Source: Lunularia cruciata (lineage: Eukaryota > Streptophyta > Marchantiopsida > Lunulariales > Lunulariaceae). From it: a stretch of 64,000 bases of DNA. Both the position numbers and the translations under genes were made by a program. The stretch is taken from positions 14,848,744-14,912,743 of the forward strand of contig OX419759.1 in the NCBI GenBank assembly GCA_948567375.1, given 5' to 3'. The number at the start of each line of letters is the position of its first letter. Position 1 is the first letter of the stretch. The notes under the pieces were generated by a model. The model had not been told where the DNA came from, did not search any database, and saw only the letters and a program-made list of their open reading frames with translations. This document shows, in pieces, positions 23,609 through 34,149 of the stretch.

Positions 23609-24118
23609 TTTGGCTTGAGTAGAGATTTAGTGAAGGATTTGGTGGTCAAATAACTCTTAGGATTTATGTCAAATTTTATGTCAAATTTGGTGGAGGATTT
23701 ATATCAAATTTTGGCTCAAGTTAGAGAGGCTTTGCCTAATTTGGAGGAGATTTGGATTTGGTGGTCAACTAACTCTTAGGATTTATGTCAGATTTTATGT
23801 CAAATTTGGTGGAGGATTTACATCAAATTTTGGCTCAAGTTAGAGAGGCTTTGCCTAATTTGGAGGAGATTTGCCAAATTTGGAGAGTGTTTGAAGTGGC
23901 AAGAAGAAAGGCCTCATTTAGCATTTGGCTTGAGTAGAGATTTAGTGGAGGATTTGATGGTAAACTAACTCTTAGGATTTATGTCAGATTTTATGTCAAA
24001 TTTGGTGGAGGATTTACATCAAATTTTGGCTCAAGTTAGAGAGGATTTGCCTAATTTGGAGGAGATTTGCCAAATTTAAAGAGTGTTTGAAGTGGCAAGA
24101 AGAAAGGCTTTGAGGCAC
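23609..24118. repeat. Tandem array, three units of about 150-190 bp
   Basis: Units at 23,609-23,757, 23,756-23,920 and 23,922-24,118 share ACTCTTAGGATTTATGTCA, TTATGTCAAATTTGGTGGAG, TTTTGGCTCAAGTTAGAGAG and CCTAATTTGGAGGAGATTTG. Units differ by presence of a TTGGCTTGAGTAGAGATTTAG start and a TGGCAAGAAGAAAGG end. They are near-identical, so the array is young or being homogenised. Confidence 0.85.
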
Positions 24119-24793
24119 AAGGTTATGAGAGGCTATGAAGGCTAGCAAGCCAACTTGCTAATGTGAGGTTAGCTAGTTTAGAGAAGTTTTTGATCACTAT
24201 TTGGCAAAATCTACCCACCCTACTAGATTATGCGCAATAAGATTTGAACTCTAGATCTTTGGTTCTTAGATTGGTGCCCTAGCCAACTAATACACCCTCA
24301 CTTGTTGTCATAATGATTGTTCCATCGATATGTATGCACATGTAGCTTTGGCTAAGAGAGACAATTTGATCTTATTCTTGGTGATCCTAGTAGCTTGGGA
24401 AGTAGATAACTCCTATTATGTCAAATGCCAAATAGTTGCAAAGTCCGTTCGGTGTTGATTTATGAGATGGAAGGTTTTTTTTTAGATTCTTGTGATTGGA
24501 TCCTCTCCATTCTCTACTTCTTGTTTATGCACCATGTTTGTGTGAGATACCTTAACTTTAGAGTGTTGGTGCTTTGGTGTGCTCTTGGTAGTGGGGCTAG
24601 AGTGATGACCAATCAGACTACCTATGTTTCTTTTTTTTAGTGAGGTAGGAAGTGATGACCTATAGACCATGAGAGTGCATGTTGTGATGGTAGGTTGCAT
24701 GTTGTTCTTTCCCCTAATGTAATTGTTGTAGTTAAAGCTACATTAGTGAGTGACATTTGGCAATTGGTGTTAGCAGTTGGTGGTGGCACCTTG
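24119..24793. other. Retrotransposon-rich spacer, no gene
   Basis: No domain is recognisable. The last ~60 bases before the LTR (GGTGTTAGCAGTTGGTGGTGG) resemble the bases just after the E-element LTR at 54,003, hinting at related flanks. Confidence 0.4.
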
Positions 24794-25218
24794 TGTAAAG
24801 ACCAAATCCAAGGAGAGAAATAGGAGAATGGAAACTCACATTGGGACAATTGAATGAGGGAAAACTCCGAGTGCCTAGCATGAGCTTTGGCTTTGGTATT
24901 GATAGATAGCATACAAGGCCCTTGAGAAGCTTCTCAAGAAGCTTCCTCAAGCCGCTTTCTTAGAGTGCAAGCCAAGTTAACTAGGAAGCCTCTCAAGAAG
25001 CTTCCTTCTAGAAGTCGTCTACTTGGCGTGCAAGCTAAGCTAGTTGGAAGCTTCTAGAAGTTTCCTTCTAGAAACTACTTACTTGAGGTGCAAGCTAAGC
25101 TAGCCGGGAAGCTTCCCAAGAAGCTTCCTAGATACTTTCGGAATATTCTAGGTTACTTTGTCTTATGTGTTACTTTGTAAGCCCGACTAACTTTGTCGCT
25201 GAACTCCATATTGTTACA
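24794..25218 (-). mobile_element. Solo LTR of the D family, with heat-shock elements
   Basis: This 425-bp LTR is the reverse complement of the D LTR type: TGTAAAGACC at one end, TTGTTACA at the other. No primer site or coding region adjoins, so it is solo. Near-duplicated flanks ACCTTG (24,788-24,793) and ACCATG (25,219-25,224) may be a decayed target duplication. A perfect run of alternating nGAAn and nTTCn units lies at 25,046-25,065. The TATA box of the family is mutated here. Confidence 0.85.
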
Positions 25219-25633
25219 ACCATGCTTATGCAAAAAGTGACTTATCAAGACATAAAAGCTATTTAGGCAGATAACTTAAGACCTCTAATGGTTCCCTTTC
25301 TTACCATATGATGTAGTGAGCGTAGGGAAGAGATAGTCTTATTAATGGGACTAGCCATAGACAAAGGGTGTAGCACTTGTGATGCTCTAGTAAACTCTAT
25401 TGCTTGATCCAATGTCCTACCCCATCATAATCAAGTGGACTCTATGGTATCATGTGGTATAATCTATCTCCTAAATCTATCTCCTAGCCCTAACCAACTC
25501 CTCTTGTAGTGCAACCCAATCTCCTGCTCGGAATTGACAAAATCTAACAGCCACCTTTGAATGCCCAACACGTCTCCCTCTAGCATAACAAAGACACCAT
25601 CAAGGGAGTAAGAGGAATAAGAACCATGCTAAC
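25219..25633. other. No feature recognised
   Basis: Spacer between two LTRs with short ORFs only. Confidence 0.4.
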
Positions 25634-26900
25634 TTGTCCTATAAGCCGGCCTATCTCTCACTCTGGATGAACCTCTGATGGCTATTATGGTAGTACATTA
25701 TGGACTAAGATGGCAAAGAACCCCAAATCCATCATACTCCTTTAAGGCTAACACTCCAAGACTCAAGACATTGCTCACTAAAGAACTCAATGAGAAAGAG
25801 ATAGTTGCAAATGAAAGGATGATGAGTACCTCATCACCCCTAGTTTATATACTTGTGAAATGGTTATGCACCAAAGTTACTAGTTACTAGAGTAACACAA
25901 GTTACTAGGCTAAAAGTCAAATAAAGTCAAAAAACTAAAGGAATATCTATGCTCATAGGAATATTCTCCTAAGCATGTGGTCTTATCTTGACCCAACCAC
26001 TAAGTCAAGGATTCCTTCACATGAGCTATCCTTGGACTATAGGAGAATTTGAAACAAAAATGGCTTGTGGGTCTAAGAGTTCTCAACTCTTTCCTCAAAG
26101 ACAAACACCTAATAATAATACCAAGTTGTCACGCCATTTGTAGTGCCGCATCTAGATGCTTGGACACTAGAGTTCTAGTGATAGTAGTTAGAGTTATTTC
26201 AGTAGTTTTTCAGAGACTACTTTCCGACGGTCAGATTATGTGTTTGGGGTATTGACTTCATGGTGGAGCCCACCATCACTTTGCACCGTTCGCACCATCA
26301 AGTGTGCCGTCAGTGGGACCGTTAGGGTTTCAAAGCTAGCTCAAGTCTAGGGGGTATAGTTTTGAAGTGAGCTCCAGAGAGCTCACTTCTCTGATGTTGA
26401 GCCTTCGAGTTCCTGGCTATGGTAGACAAAGGCCAGCAAGCATCACCTGGATTCTCTATGCTTGAGTGGGTGTGGCTTGACTGTAATCAGTGCCCAATTG
26501 TTGGCAGTTTATAGAGTGATAGATCAAGTACTGATCTGAGTTGAGTTGAGTTGAGTTGAGTTGAGAGTGGTAAGCAATCTGATTATTATGGCACTTTAGA
26601 GTCTATGCATGACTTATGTGTGAGTTGTGCTTCTATAGTGTATGATGTTGACAACAATGTATGTTGTGTAGCGATGTATATATGGATGACAAAGTCAACA
26701 CACTAGAATCCAAAATAGTAGTGCTCATCTTTTCCACTTCCTCTAAAGTAAGGTCCTCTCTATATTAGCTATGAGTAACTTTAGCTAATCATGACTAGGG
26801 TAGAACCTTCCTTTATCTCTATATAAATAATATCTCTCAAGTACTTATAATACCAAACTAAATATCATAATAGCACATACATGCACAAATGGGTGTTACA
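25634..26900 (+). mobile_element. H-family LTR copy 1, split by an A-family solo LTR
   Basis: The sequence on either side of the A-family LTR (25,634-26,126 and 26,692-26,900) joins into a ~700-bp unit. That unit matches H copy 2 at 56,258-56,949 in order and end sequences (TGT...TGTTACA). Shared landmarks include AACACTCCAAGACTCAAGAC and TCTATATAAATAATATCTC, a TATA box. No gag or pol was found beside it. Confidence 0.8.
26127..26691 (+). mobile_element. Solo LTR of the A (DNMT-gypsy) family
   Basis: This 565-bp LTR begins TGTCACGCC and ends GATGACA. It is flanked by AAGT on both sides (26,123-26,126 and 26,692-26,695). The uninterrupted H copy near 56,735 reads ACCAAGTCAACAC and so preserves the empty site. 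The LTR holds a (TTGAG)5 microsatellite that has three units in the LTR at 32,768. It is very similar to that LTR, so this insertion is relatively recent. Confidence 0.92.
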
Positions 26901-28758
26901 CTCCAAGGGATCACATGCAAAACAATCAAATGGTAAGCAAAAAGCCTATAGCCTATAAAGCCTATAAGACTAAGCCTCATCATGGAGTGTACAGGATAGC
27001 CTATGGAATAGACATGGATATGGAAAACTAGTCTCAAATAACCCCAAAATACAACCCGCTTGAAATGCTAACCGCTCCATCAACTCGATCAGTCTCCCTA
27101 GGATGGTCAACAAAAGGATAAGGGAAGCATGTGTAATCTTGAATGTCATCATTATTGATGTGGTTACTTGCCTCACATGAGCATCCAAAGTGGTCCAATC
27201 ATAGGCCTTGTGCATCCTTCCCACATGGGTCTTTACCCTTGCAAGGTAAAGCGTTGATGACACATTGTGCATGGTGTATCTTAAGCTACTCTATGTGGCT
27301 CCACACATGGGGAAGTGTAGCTATGGCTAGCACAAGAATAATAATTATAACACATGATGCTCTTCTTCATATCTCCTCATATCTACAAAATCCCAACCCC
27401 TCACATCCCAACTCTCCAAACCTTAAAAACTATAAACTTCTCACAACTTTCAATTTCTATCTCAAAAATTTTCAAACTAAATTCCCATGGAACTCAATCA
27501 TGAAAACCAAGAGATTAGAAATGGAAATTCTTGACCTATTGCTCTCAATATGAAGTAAAAACTCTAAACCCTAAAAAATATAAAAGTCCTCATAACTTTC
27601 TACTCAATTCTCCATAGCCTTCAATCTAGGAACCAAAATTGAAAAAAAATGGAACCAATGGAACCAAAATTGAAAAAAAAACAAAATCTACTATTCACTC
27701 TTGTGAGGTATACAAATGAGCTTTCTAAAACTCTAGGATATATTTGTATCCTTTCTCACTCTCCCATTCCCTCTCCTCTCCTCCCATTTGTATCCATCAA
27801 TTGAACTTCCCAATATTAGTGTAAGTTTGCAATGCACATCATATCAACTTCTTACACAAGGAGCCAAATTATACCCATAGGATAAAAATGACCAAAATAT
27901 GCACTACAAACTTTGGTGCTTGTTCAAACTTTGGGCAAGACTATCCAATGATTGATATGAATGTTTATGTACCCAAAGTCAACACTTTGAAGGAATATCA
28001 ATGGGAGAAATAAAATGTGACCATGTGTGGGAACCAGATAAGAGAACTATTTGATGGGAAAAATGATAGTATGGATTGGCTCTTAGGCATCCTTTTCTAC
28101 TTCAAAATTTCTTGTTTCATTTGATAAAGTTGTAGGATATTTGTATATTCTATTACTAGCTTGTTGCTTTGTACACATTGTTAGGGAACCCTCTTTCAAA
28201 AGTACATGGAGCTTTATATTCTTCAAGGTTTGCATGGAACTTCAATTGAAACCACCAAAAGTGTGTTGCTCTTAAAGTTGTCTCAAGAGCAACTAGTGAA
28301 AGTTGCAAAGGCAAACTATTCTATCCATTGTATCTTGGAAGGTTATAGACCCAATTCAATATTGCATGGACAAAAATCTAGACAATGAAAGCATGAGCTT
28401 AAAATTTTACATTTAGCTGCTTGGATAGGAGAGGTCAAAATTATCAAGGGACTTCAAATGATCTCATAGATGTGACTCCAATGTTTGCTAGAGAATTAAC
28501 TACACTCAATCTAAATGCATCCAAGGGCCATTTTGCTTCTTTAGATACTATGTTCAAATGGTTTAGGAAAAGCTTTGTGGGTTATGGAGAATGTATTAGA
28601 ATGCTTGTAATAGTTGTTTCTCTGGACATATTTACTCTATTTCACTTGGCTCATTTGGAAGCCACTACACAAAGCATGGAATTGCTATTGCATACATGCA
28701 TGGAGGTGTGCATAGTTTTACTATTGCTCTATATGCTACCCCCATATATGAAGGACAA
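26901..28758. other. Unassigned, probably decayed transposon sequence
   Basis: Two ORFs exceed 130 codons (27,143-27,553 and 28,421-28,837, plus strand) but show no known motif. A short AACCAAAATTGAAAAAAAA unit is repeated at about 27,630-27,680. The 28,421 ORF runs into the copia LTR at 28,759, so it may be the end of a decayed copia-type coding region. Confidence 0.35.
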
Positions 28759-29784
28759 TGTTGCACTTTTGTGTACTTTTGAGATTAAACCCATAAGAAA
28801 GGGAGATACCCTACAAGAGACTCATATATATACTTAAGGCAAGTGTCTTGATGTCCTACTTTTGTTTGCTTTGCAAGCCCTTGTGTTCAAGATTGAGGTT
28901 GGAGAATGTGTAACCTTTTGGCTTCTTGTAGTAGAACCTAAATAGTATTAGCCCTAAGCATGGCAAAGAATCCTCATAATAAATACAATCTCCCTCCCCA
29001 CCCTTTATTCCACTCTCCAAAAACAATTCCATTTGTAGTCTCTATGTGCCAATGTCCCCATCTCCTTAAGTAGTTTCATTCATCTCCTTAAGTAGTTTCA
29101 TTTGTTGTCTTCATCTCAAAATAAAGTTTGGTCCAAGTTCCTCATCCATTGTCCCCATCCCTAGCAACATTCTTGTGTCCCTAGGAACATTTTTGTCTAT
29201 CATCTCCTAGATATCTACCCTAGTAGTAGGAACATTACCGTGTCCTATCCTTAGGAACATTTCTGTTTATCATCTCCTAGATATCTACCCTAGTAGTAGA
29301 AACATTTCCATGTCCTTGGGAACATCATCCCCTAGATATCTACCCTAGTAGTTGGCAAGAATCACCTCTTAAAGGTAAATAATATTAGCATGTCAATGCA
29401 ATCTTTTTACTTGATGTTGACTTCTTGATTTGTGTTTCATTGTATTGTGCACAAATGGTCTACACTTGTTTGATGTAGATTTAGCCTTAATAGACAATGC
29501 AATTTCATGTTCTTCCATCATTCTCAATAGAGCACAAGTATCATGTTTGCAATATTTGAGCACAATGTATTTTTTATCTTTGTGTTAAAGTCATAAAGTA
29601 GCATGCTTGGGGTATAAAGTTCATGCTTGGCAAGTATCATGTTTGCAATCTTTGAGCACAATATATTGTTTATCCTTGTGTTAAAGTCATAAAGTAGCAT
29701 GCTTGGGGTATAAAGTTCATGCTTGGGGTAGTAATCCAGATCATTTGGTTAGTGAATTTTTTCTCTATCTCTTTCTGACCTGCA
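28759..29784 (+). mobile_element. Copia-family LTR, plus orientation, expanded by internal repeats
   Basis: Landmarks match the copia LTR at 30,536-31,022 read in reverse: TGTT start, AAACCCAT, GAGATACC, TATATACTTAAG, ACCTTTTGGCTT, TTGACTTCTTGATTTG, GTAGTAATC and the GACCTGCA end. The primer site TGGTATCAGAGC follows at 29,788. It is twice as long (1,026 against 487 bp). Tandem blocks around 29,180-29,370 (CTCCTAGATATCTACCC units) and 29,540-29,735 (two ~98-bp units with TTGAGCACAATGTATT) account for most of the difference. Confidence 0.75.
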
Positions 29785-29799
29785 ATATGGTATCAGAGC

Positions 29800-30370
29800 A
29801 TGTAGGAAATTTCCTCTTAATTTTTTCCTTAACTCCTCTTCAAGAACTATTGCTTGCACAACTGCCTAAATAATCTCCTTTCTTTGAGAACCAATGGATC
29901 CCATGAGTTTGGCAGTGAATTCAGTACCAAGAAGGCCATGCTTTTATTACTCATCTTGCCTCTACACTCAATGTATTGGTCTTGAATATCAAAAATTTAT
30001 TAAAGGAAGCTTTCAATCAAATTACCATATGTGTGGCAAAGGTTGTAGAGCTTCTTGTGCAAGAAAAGCTCTATGATGACCCCTACTTGCTTTTGGACAT
30101 TCTCTGGCTTTTCCCAAATGTCCTTCATAGTCTTGTATTTTTGTATGTGAACATGTTCAAAACTATCAACATGTGTGCTTCCATCTCTTCTTCATCCTAT
30201 TTTGATCTTGATTCCTTATCCATTAGTAGGTCGGTGTGCCAACATCTTATCAACATACTCTTAGAGTTGTTGTGAACTGATCAAGTATTTCATGACAAAA
30301 GACACATATTGTAGTTCTTCTCATCTAAGCGGTGAATTTGCTTGTCAAACATGCTTGAGCTCATGGCCAT
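29800..30370 (-). pseudogene. Ty1/copia Gag fragment
   Basis: Read on the minus strand from an ATG at 30,370, the frame begins MAMSSSMFDKQIHRLDEKNY. With several frameshifts and stops it goes on to LNSLPNSWDPLV and IVLEEELRKK, features of the copia-type gag polyprotein (the LxxxNYxxW start and the SLP..W..LV block). The primer site and LTR of the same strand lie immediately upstream (30,53x). The fragment ends at the inverted LTR at 29,784, so pol is absent. Non-functional. Confidence 0.7.
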
Positions 30371-30535
30371 CAAATCTAATGACTTGATGAATGAGAAAAA
30401 AAACTTTGAATAGGCAAAGTTATCTCAAAAACAAAATAAAATTGAAAAAAGAGATTTGAGAAATATATAACTCAAAAGAAGAGCATATACAAAAGGCAAA
30501 AATATAAGTCAATTGATAGCTCTAATACCATATTA

Positions 30536-31022
30536 TGCAGGTCACAAAAAGCATTAAAAAACTATTTTTGCTAACAAAATGATCTAGATTACTACCCACA
30601 CGTATGGACTTGATAAAGTGCTACTCTATGATCTTAACATGAGGTTAAGCAATCTACTATGCTCAAAGATTGCAAACCTTATACATGTGCTATACTAAGC
30701 ATGATGGAAGAACAAGAAATTGTATTTTCTATTGAGGCTAAATTGAGATAAGACAAGTATAGACCATTCACACACAAAATAGTGAAATGCAAATCAAGAA
30801 GACAACATAAAAAAGCATCAATGTTGCTAATTAGGTTTTATTGCCTTAAGCCAAAAGGTTGCCTAGGCAAAGGAAGCTATTCCCTCTCTTGCTTCATCCC
30901 TATACATCAAGCTTGCTAAGCATACATAGATGAGGAAAAGAAATCCCTTGCTTAAGTATATAAAGGAGTTCTCACACATTGGTATCTCTCTAACCTCATG
31001 GGTTTAACTTGAAAAGTTAACA
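30536..31022 (-). mobile_element. Copia-family LTR, minus orientation
   Basis: This 487-bp LTR (minus strand TGTTAAC...CCTGCA) has a decayed primer site TGGTATTAGAGC five bases past its 3' end. It serves two neighbours: the 3' LTR of the copia pol now displaced to 51,202-53,100, and the 5' LTR of the gag fragment below. Element D has inserted between this LTR and its polypurine tract. Confidence 0.8.
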
Positions 31023-31029
31023 CTCCTCA

Positions 31030-31453
31030 TATAACAGTATGGAGTTTAGCAACGTAGTTAGTAAGACTAACAAAGTAGAGAATAAGCCAAATTAGCCTAG
31101 AATATTCCAAAAACATCTAAAAAGCTTCTTGTGAAGCTTTCCAACTAGTTAACTTGTGCTCCAAGCAAGTAGCTTTTAGAAAGAAGCCTCTAGAAGCTTC
31201 TAACTAGCTTAGCTTGCACGCCAAGTAGGCGGCTTCTAGAAGGAAGCTTCTTGAGAAGCTTTCGAGTTAACTTGGCTTGCACTCTAAGAAAGCGGCTCAA
31301 GGAAGCTTCTTGAGAAGCTTCTCAAGGGCCTTGTATGCTATCTATAAATACCAAAGCCAAAGCTCATGCTAGGCATCCGGAGTTTCCCTCATTCAAGTGT
31401 CTCAATGTGAGTTTCTATTCTCCTATATCTCTCCTTGGTCTTGGTCTTTTATA
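31030..31453 (+). mobile_element. 5' LTR of element D
   Basis: Starts TATAACAGTATGG (ancestral TGTAACA) and ends TCTTTTATA. It contains a four-unit heat-shock-type cluster at 31,182-31,201 (one unit degenerate, CCTCT), further GAAGCTTC palindromes down to about 31,325, and a TATA box CTATAAATA at about 31,342. This is an ordered promoter: stress-type sites, then TATA, then the leader. Confidence 0.92.
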
Positions 31454-31720
31454 TTGGTATCAGAGCAGTAATGGGATGGATGGAATTTATGGACCACCAA
31501 ATCCACTTCTGCTAAACCATTGGGATTTTCATGTCCAGATATTACCCAAGCATCACACAATTCATCACCTCGCACTTTGAATAGGATTTTCTACATATGA
31601 TCATTATGTCTAAGGAACCCTTGATACTTCCGGTTGTAACTTATGGAGAATGGTGGACATGCTGCATCTATGTGTTAATCAATTAGATAAGGTGGGATAT
31701 AGTGAAATAGAGTTGTAACT

Positions 31721-32173
31721 ATGGCGGAAATACCGGACGTCATCCTTGCGATGAAGGAACAAATGAGCACCTTACTCAATTGTTAGATGAACAAGATCAA
31801 CAACAACAAGAACATATAGAGAGAGCACCAATTTGAGATGGAGAAGATTGCATTCAATTCCAAAACCCAAGGTGTTTGAAGGCAAGAATCTTCCAAGCAC
31901 AATAGAGAATTTTGTGTTTGATTGCAAATGTTACTTTGAAGCCACCAATCTTCAAGATGAACAAAAATAATTTCTCTTGGCATCTAGCAAATTAGATGGT
32001 GTGGCAAAACTTTGGTGGCGATTTTGAGTGGAGCGAGCTGAACGACAGATTGTTGCACCAATTTTGATATGGGCAGAGTTCAAGGATGCAATATTGGGTT
32101 GCTTTCAAACTATAAATGCAACCCTTACCGCACAAGATAAATTGGTAGAGTTGAAGCAAGTTAGCTCAGTAAG
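31721..32173 (+). pseudogene. Element D Gag, N-terminal part
   Basis: ATG at 31,721 starts a frame with the chromovirus gag features PKVFEGKNLPSTIENFV, then ..AKLWWRF, WAEFKDAIL and LVELKQVSS. Several in-frame stops are present. The frame is cut at 32,173 inside the codon region for SSVRSYI and resumes at 46,706, proving the nested insertion. The homologous start in element E (53,319) gives the same first codons. Confidence 0.85.
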
Positions 32174-32767
32174 TGTAACAACCCTGCAAATATCACTTTT
32201 GCGGTAATCGGGTAAGTAAAGTTCATTCTCGCAGAGATACAAGTCAGAAATTGGTCAAATACAAAGTCAAACAGTAACATGTAGTTTTCTTGGTTGCATC
32301 TTTAATCTCTTAGGTAGAAACCACACCTAGAAGAGAGTAACAAGCACTGATTTGCAGTCTTGTCACAAATTCACACTCCTTAATCATAACTCCATCAAAT
32401 CTTTCCAACCAATCTTGATTGTGATGATTCAGGCTCTCCCAAAAATGGCACTTCACTGTAAAACAACTTCACCTCAGAATTGTGTTCCACCCCTCCACTG
32501 AAGGCACAACTTCCTTGATCGAAATTGCTTCACATCAACCTCGCATTGCACTCACAAATGCAGAATACTACCAACACTACAATTCCTCTCAAATCTGTCA
32601 AGGCATTGCTTCGATTGCACTTCACTCAAGATCAAACACACAGAATGAAGATCAAGGCTGTGGAATCCAACATCCAACAAGCACATTGACTTGCACTTCA
32701 AATTTCTTCACACACTCACAATTACAAACACAACATTGATACTTGGAATCAAGCTTAAGCAACGAGT
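32174..32767. other. Non-coding left end of the nested insertion
   Basis: Begins TGTAACAACCC immediately after the D gag break and ends at the A-family LTR. It could be another LTR or untranslated transposon sequence. GTAAG occurs just before it (32,169-32,173) and again where gag resumes (46,706-46,710), a possible target duplication for the whole 14.5-kb block, but the right end of the block does not show a matching terminus. Confidence 0.45.
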
Positions 32768-33310
32768 TGTCACGCGTATATACATCGCTACACAACATAC
32801 ATCGTTGTCAACATCATACACTATAGAAGCACAACTCACACATAAGTCATACATAGACTCTAAAGTGCCACAATCAGATTGCTTAACACTCTCAACTCAA
32901 CTCAACTCAGATCAGTACTTGATCTCTCACTCTATAAATAGCCAACAATTGGGCACTGATTACAATCAAGCCACACCCACTCAAGCATAGAGAATCCAGG
33001 TGACGCTTGCCGGCCTCTGTCCACCATAGCCAGGAACTCAAAGGCCCAACATCAAAGAAGTGAGCTCTTTGGAGCTCACTTCAAAACTATACCCCCTAGA
33101 CTTGAGCTAGCACTGAAACCCTAACGGTCCCGCTGATGGCACACTCGACGGTGCAAAGTGACGGTGGGCTCCACCGTGAAGTCAGTACCCCAAACACAAA
33201 ATCTATCCGTCGGAAAGTAGTCTCTGAGAAACTGCTAGAATAACTCTAACTACTATCACTAGAACTCCAGTGTCCGAGCATCTCGATGCGGAACTACAAA
33301 TGGCGTGACA
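32768..33310 (-). mobile_element. A-family LTR, complete, 543 bp
   Basis: On the minus strand it runs TGTCACGCCATTTG to CGCGTGACA, with matching 6-base inverted ends TGTCAC/GTGACA. It corresponds along its length to the solo LTR at 26,127. It lies 3' of element A but is separated from its coding part by a second, partial LTR. Confidence 0.9.
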
Positions 33311-33312
33311 GC

Positions 33313-33420
33313 TGTCGTGCGTATATACATCGCTACACAACATACATCACTGTCAACATCATACACTATAGAAGCACAACTCACACATAAGTCATACATA
33401 AACTCTAAAGTGCCACAATC
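33313..33420 (-). mobile_element. Partial A-family LTR (last 108 bp)
   Basis: This is the terminal part of an A-family LTR (GATTGTGGCACTTTAGAG to CGCACGACA on the minus strand) joined directly to the interior of element A, where the beginning of a 3' LTR should be. Together with the complete LTR two bases away it forms a tandem, partly deleted LTR pair, as produced by recombination between LTRs. Confidence 0.8.
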
Positions 33421-33559
33421 GCCCACCTAGCTGGCGGTTAGGTCCCTCTAACTCTAGATAGCCATCTACTCTAAGTATATGGTATACCCTCTAATGGGCA
33501 AAGGAGGCTGGGTGCTATGGAGCTCCATCATTAGTCGCCTGTCTGCAATCTATACCATA

Positions 33560-33960
33560 TAAAGAATGAACTAGCTATAGGTCAAGTACATCTAGGACAT
33601 AACCACTATCCCTGAGGAACCACCGTGAGGGGAGGAGTCATACATGCCACATGCCATCCTCTCAAACAGCTATCACACACTAACATAGTAGTAGCTCCAC
33701 CAGAAGAGCCACATAACATACACCTCAAGCCTGCACGTACAAGTGCCAAGCTTGGGTCTATAGTACCATCAATGTTTGGGAGGTGGCAGGGAGCACAATT
33801 GCGCTCATGATCCTTCCAAACAACACCATCACGTCCTTCTAACACAAGGACTCCAAATGGCAAAACCTCGTGCACTCTCAAGATAGTGCGGCCTGTAGAA
33901 ACATCAAGTGTCGTCGGTGCTGTCTGCTATAGATATACATAGTCACCTGGATGAAATTGA
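33560..33960 (-). pseudogene. Element A: C-terminal PHD finger
   Basis: After integrase the frame reads FHPGDYVYL, PFGVLVLEG and then a full C4-H-C3 PHD zinc finger: CMLC, CDSC, GWH, AC, and finally CPRC. One in-frame stop sits just before the last CPRC (VPQG-stop-WLCPRC). PHD fingers read histone H3 tails, and in chromoviruses the same position is held by a chromodomain that guides integration to chromatin. By analogy this finger would target integration; that role is inference. PHD-bearing gypsy elements are, to my memory, known in green algae. No PHD is visible in B (truncated) or C (off window). Confidence 0.85.
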
Positions 33961-34149
33961 CGGATCGAGGGTCTATAACCTCCTCCTCAAATGGTAGCAT
34001 AGTGTAAAGTATCTCTATGCTGAGCAATCGCCAAGTTCTCAAAGGCCATCGGCATCACTCTCCGGAAGATCTCTACCCGCTGAGAACATGCACTCATCCA
34101 AGTCCAAAACTACAGTAGCATCTCGATGAATGGCTGCAGGTAAATCTAG

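Noticed and set aside
26538-26566. (TTGAG)n run as an independent satellite
   Set aside because: It is an internal microsatellite of the A-family LTR, present with fewer units in the LTR at 32,768.
27143-27553. 136-residue ORF as a gene
   Set aside because: Low-complexity composition, no domain, and a competing ORF on the opposite strand. Probably decayed transposon DNA.
29894-30275. Two overlapping plus-strand ORFs of 60 and 99 codons
   Set aside because: They are antisense to the copia Gag fragment read on the minus strand.
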